A DNA stretch of 6,404 nucleotides. Origin: Archangium sp. (GTDB lineage: Bacteria > Myxococcota > Myxococcia > Myxococcales > Myxococcaceae). Below the pieces are notes generated by a model. That model was not told the origin of the DNA, searched no databases, and was given only the letters and a program-made list of their open reading frames with translations. The stretch spans positions 1 through 6,404 of the forward strand of contig JAEUJR010000295.1 in NCBI GenBank assembly GCA_016793585.1, given 5' to 3'. The position numbers and the translations under genes are program-made. Below, in pieces: positions 5,586 through 6,404 of the stretch (position 1 is its first letter; each line of letters begins with the position of its first letter).

Positions 5586-6404
5586 ATGGGCCTCGAACTC
5601 TTCGACTGGTACGGCGGCGGCTCCTACGACACCGAACCGTGGCCGCCCGAGATCTCGGTCTCCCGGCAGCCCTCGGAGGGCACGCAGCGGTGGGCCGAAC
5701 GCACCACGGCCGAGGCGGTTCGCGCCCTGAACCTGACTCCGAAGCCGCGCGGCACGCTGGTGCTCGGCCGCTTCGACCCGCCGCACCTCGGGCACGCGTT
5801 TCTCATTCGTGCGGCGCGCGCGGCCACCGAGACGAAGGTCGTCGTCGCGGTGTTCTCGCGGCCCGGCGACTTCATCGAAGGCCCGACTCGCGTGAACGCG
5901 CTGAAGACCCTCGTCGCCAATCGCGGCACCGAGGTGCTCGAGGTGAAGGTCGACGAGACGTTTCCCACGGGCAGTCCCGACCCCGGGCGGTGGGCGGCCT
6001 GGTTCGAAGCGAGCGGGCTGAAGGCGAAGGTCGGCGCGCTCGTGTCGTCAGATTCGAACGCCGCGGCATTCGCGAAGGCGGCGGGGCTCGAGCTGATTCT
6101 GGTGGACCCCGCGCGCCAGGCGTTCCCCATCAGCTCGACGGCGATTCGTGCTGACCCATGGGCCCGGTGGGACGCGTTGCTTCCCGAGCTGCACCCGCGC
6201 TTCGCCCGGCTCGTCGGCATCGTCGGCCCCGAAGGCGGCGGCAAGTCGACGGTCGCGCGCGCGCTCGGAGATCACTTCAAGACGGCCGTCGGCGCCGAGT
6301 ACCTCGAGCGGCTCTCGGGCGGGCTGTCGCGCGCGATGCTCGCGGCCGACGTGGCTGGCGATGCGTTCTCGGGTCAGCGTCAGACGAACGGCCAGGTGCG
6401 GTTC
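5586..6404 (+). CDS. nadR: NadR-like NMN adenylyltransferase/ribosylnicotinamide kinase, 3' end missing
   Basis: The first 273 residues of a bifunctional NAD-salvage enzyme; the frame runs off the window. Residues 57-200 are a nucleotidyltransferase domain with GRFDPPHLGH (HxGH at 67-70) and ISSTAIR at 182-188. These are the two signature motifs of NMN adenylyltransferases, which join NMN and ATP to make NAD. Residues 208-228 begin a P-loop kinase domain (GPEGGGKST, Walker A with K220), the ribosylnicotinamide kinase half in NadR. The order of domains and the short linker match NadR. The ATG at 5586 follows GGAG at 5571-5574. The first ~55 residues (MGLELFDWYGGGSYDTEPWP onward) are not the helix-turn-helix found in enterobacterial NadR, so transcriptional repressor activity is not expected. 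Their good third-position GC suggests they are truly coding. The divergent Nudix gene supports an NAD context. Kinase activity cannot be confirmed from the visible part. Confidence 0.87.
   Translation, partial: MGLELFDWYGGGSYDTEPWPPEISVSRQPSEGTQRWAERTTAEAVRALNLTPKPRGTLVLGRFDPPHLGHAFLIRAARAATETKVVVAVFSRPGDFIEGPTRVNALKTLVANRGTEVLEVKVDETFPTGSPDPGRWAAWFEASGLKAKVGALVSSDSNAAAFAKAAGLELILVDPARQAFPISSTAIRADPWARWDALLPELHPRFARLVGIVGPEGGGKSTVARALGDHFKTAVGAEYLERLSGGLSRAMLAADVAGDAFSGQRQTNGQVRF

Noticed and set aside
5526..5795. Upstream extension of the Nudix frame (90 extra codons)
   Set aside because: It overlaps the NadR-like gene antisense, and the zinc ribbon begins directly after the ATG at 5525.

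Overview
The window looks like chromosomal DNA of a high-GC, Gram-negative deltaproteobacterial-type organism. A myxobacterium (Myxococcota) is the most likely source. This rests on strong G/C bias at third codon positions and on the gene mix: an MCE/MlaD lipid-transport protein, a TPR-PEGA membrane protein, a secretin N-domain protein, a receiver-GAF-GGDEF regulator and a two-domain CheW-like protein. The taxonomic call is an inference from these families, not from a marker gene. No RNA gene, CRISPR array or mobile element was recognised.

Layout. Bases 2-2539 hold three plus-strand genes: the 3' part of an MCE-domain gene, a secreted or membrane TPR-PEGA protein, and a short periplasmic protein resembling the N0 and partial N1 domains of the PilQ/GspD secretins but lacking the channel. 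All three are envelope-directed. The third converges with a minus-strand diguanylate cyclase response regulator (2540-3943), and the two stop codons abut in one palindromic TGATCA. The cyclase gene is divergent from a tandem CheW-like gene (4015-4755). Their 71-bp spacer carries two short perfect inverted repeats, so the pair may be co-regulated. Together they suggest a link between chemosensory-type signalling and cyclic di-GMP.

The 215 bp after the CheW-like gene contain no intact gene. The first ~156 bp keep the codon signature of protein-coding DNA in the same frame as the CheW-like gene, past its TGA, so they may be a gene remnant or a lost C-terminal tail. Next come a minus-strand zinc-ribbon Nudix hydrolase (4971-5525) and, divergent from it, a plus-strand NadR-like gene (5586 to the window edge) with an NMN adenylyltransferase domain and the start of a P-loop kinase domain. 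The Nudix protein has a NudC-like architecture, so this divergent pair may work in NAD turnover and salvage.

No clearly novel multi-gene system is evident. The most unusual items are the channel-less secretin fragment, the read-through coding signal after the CheW-like stop, the paired inverted repeats, and the diverged Nudix protein facing NadR.
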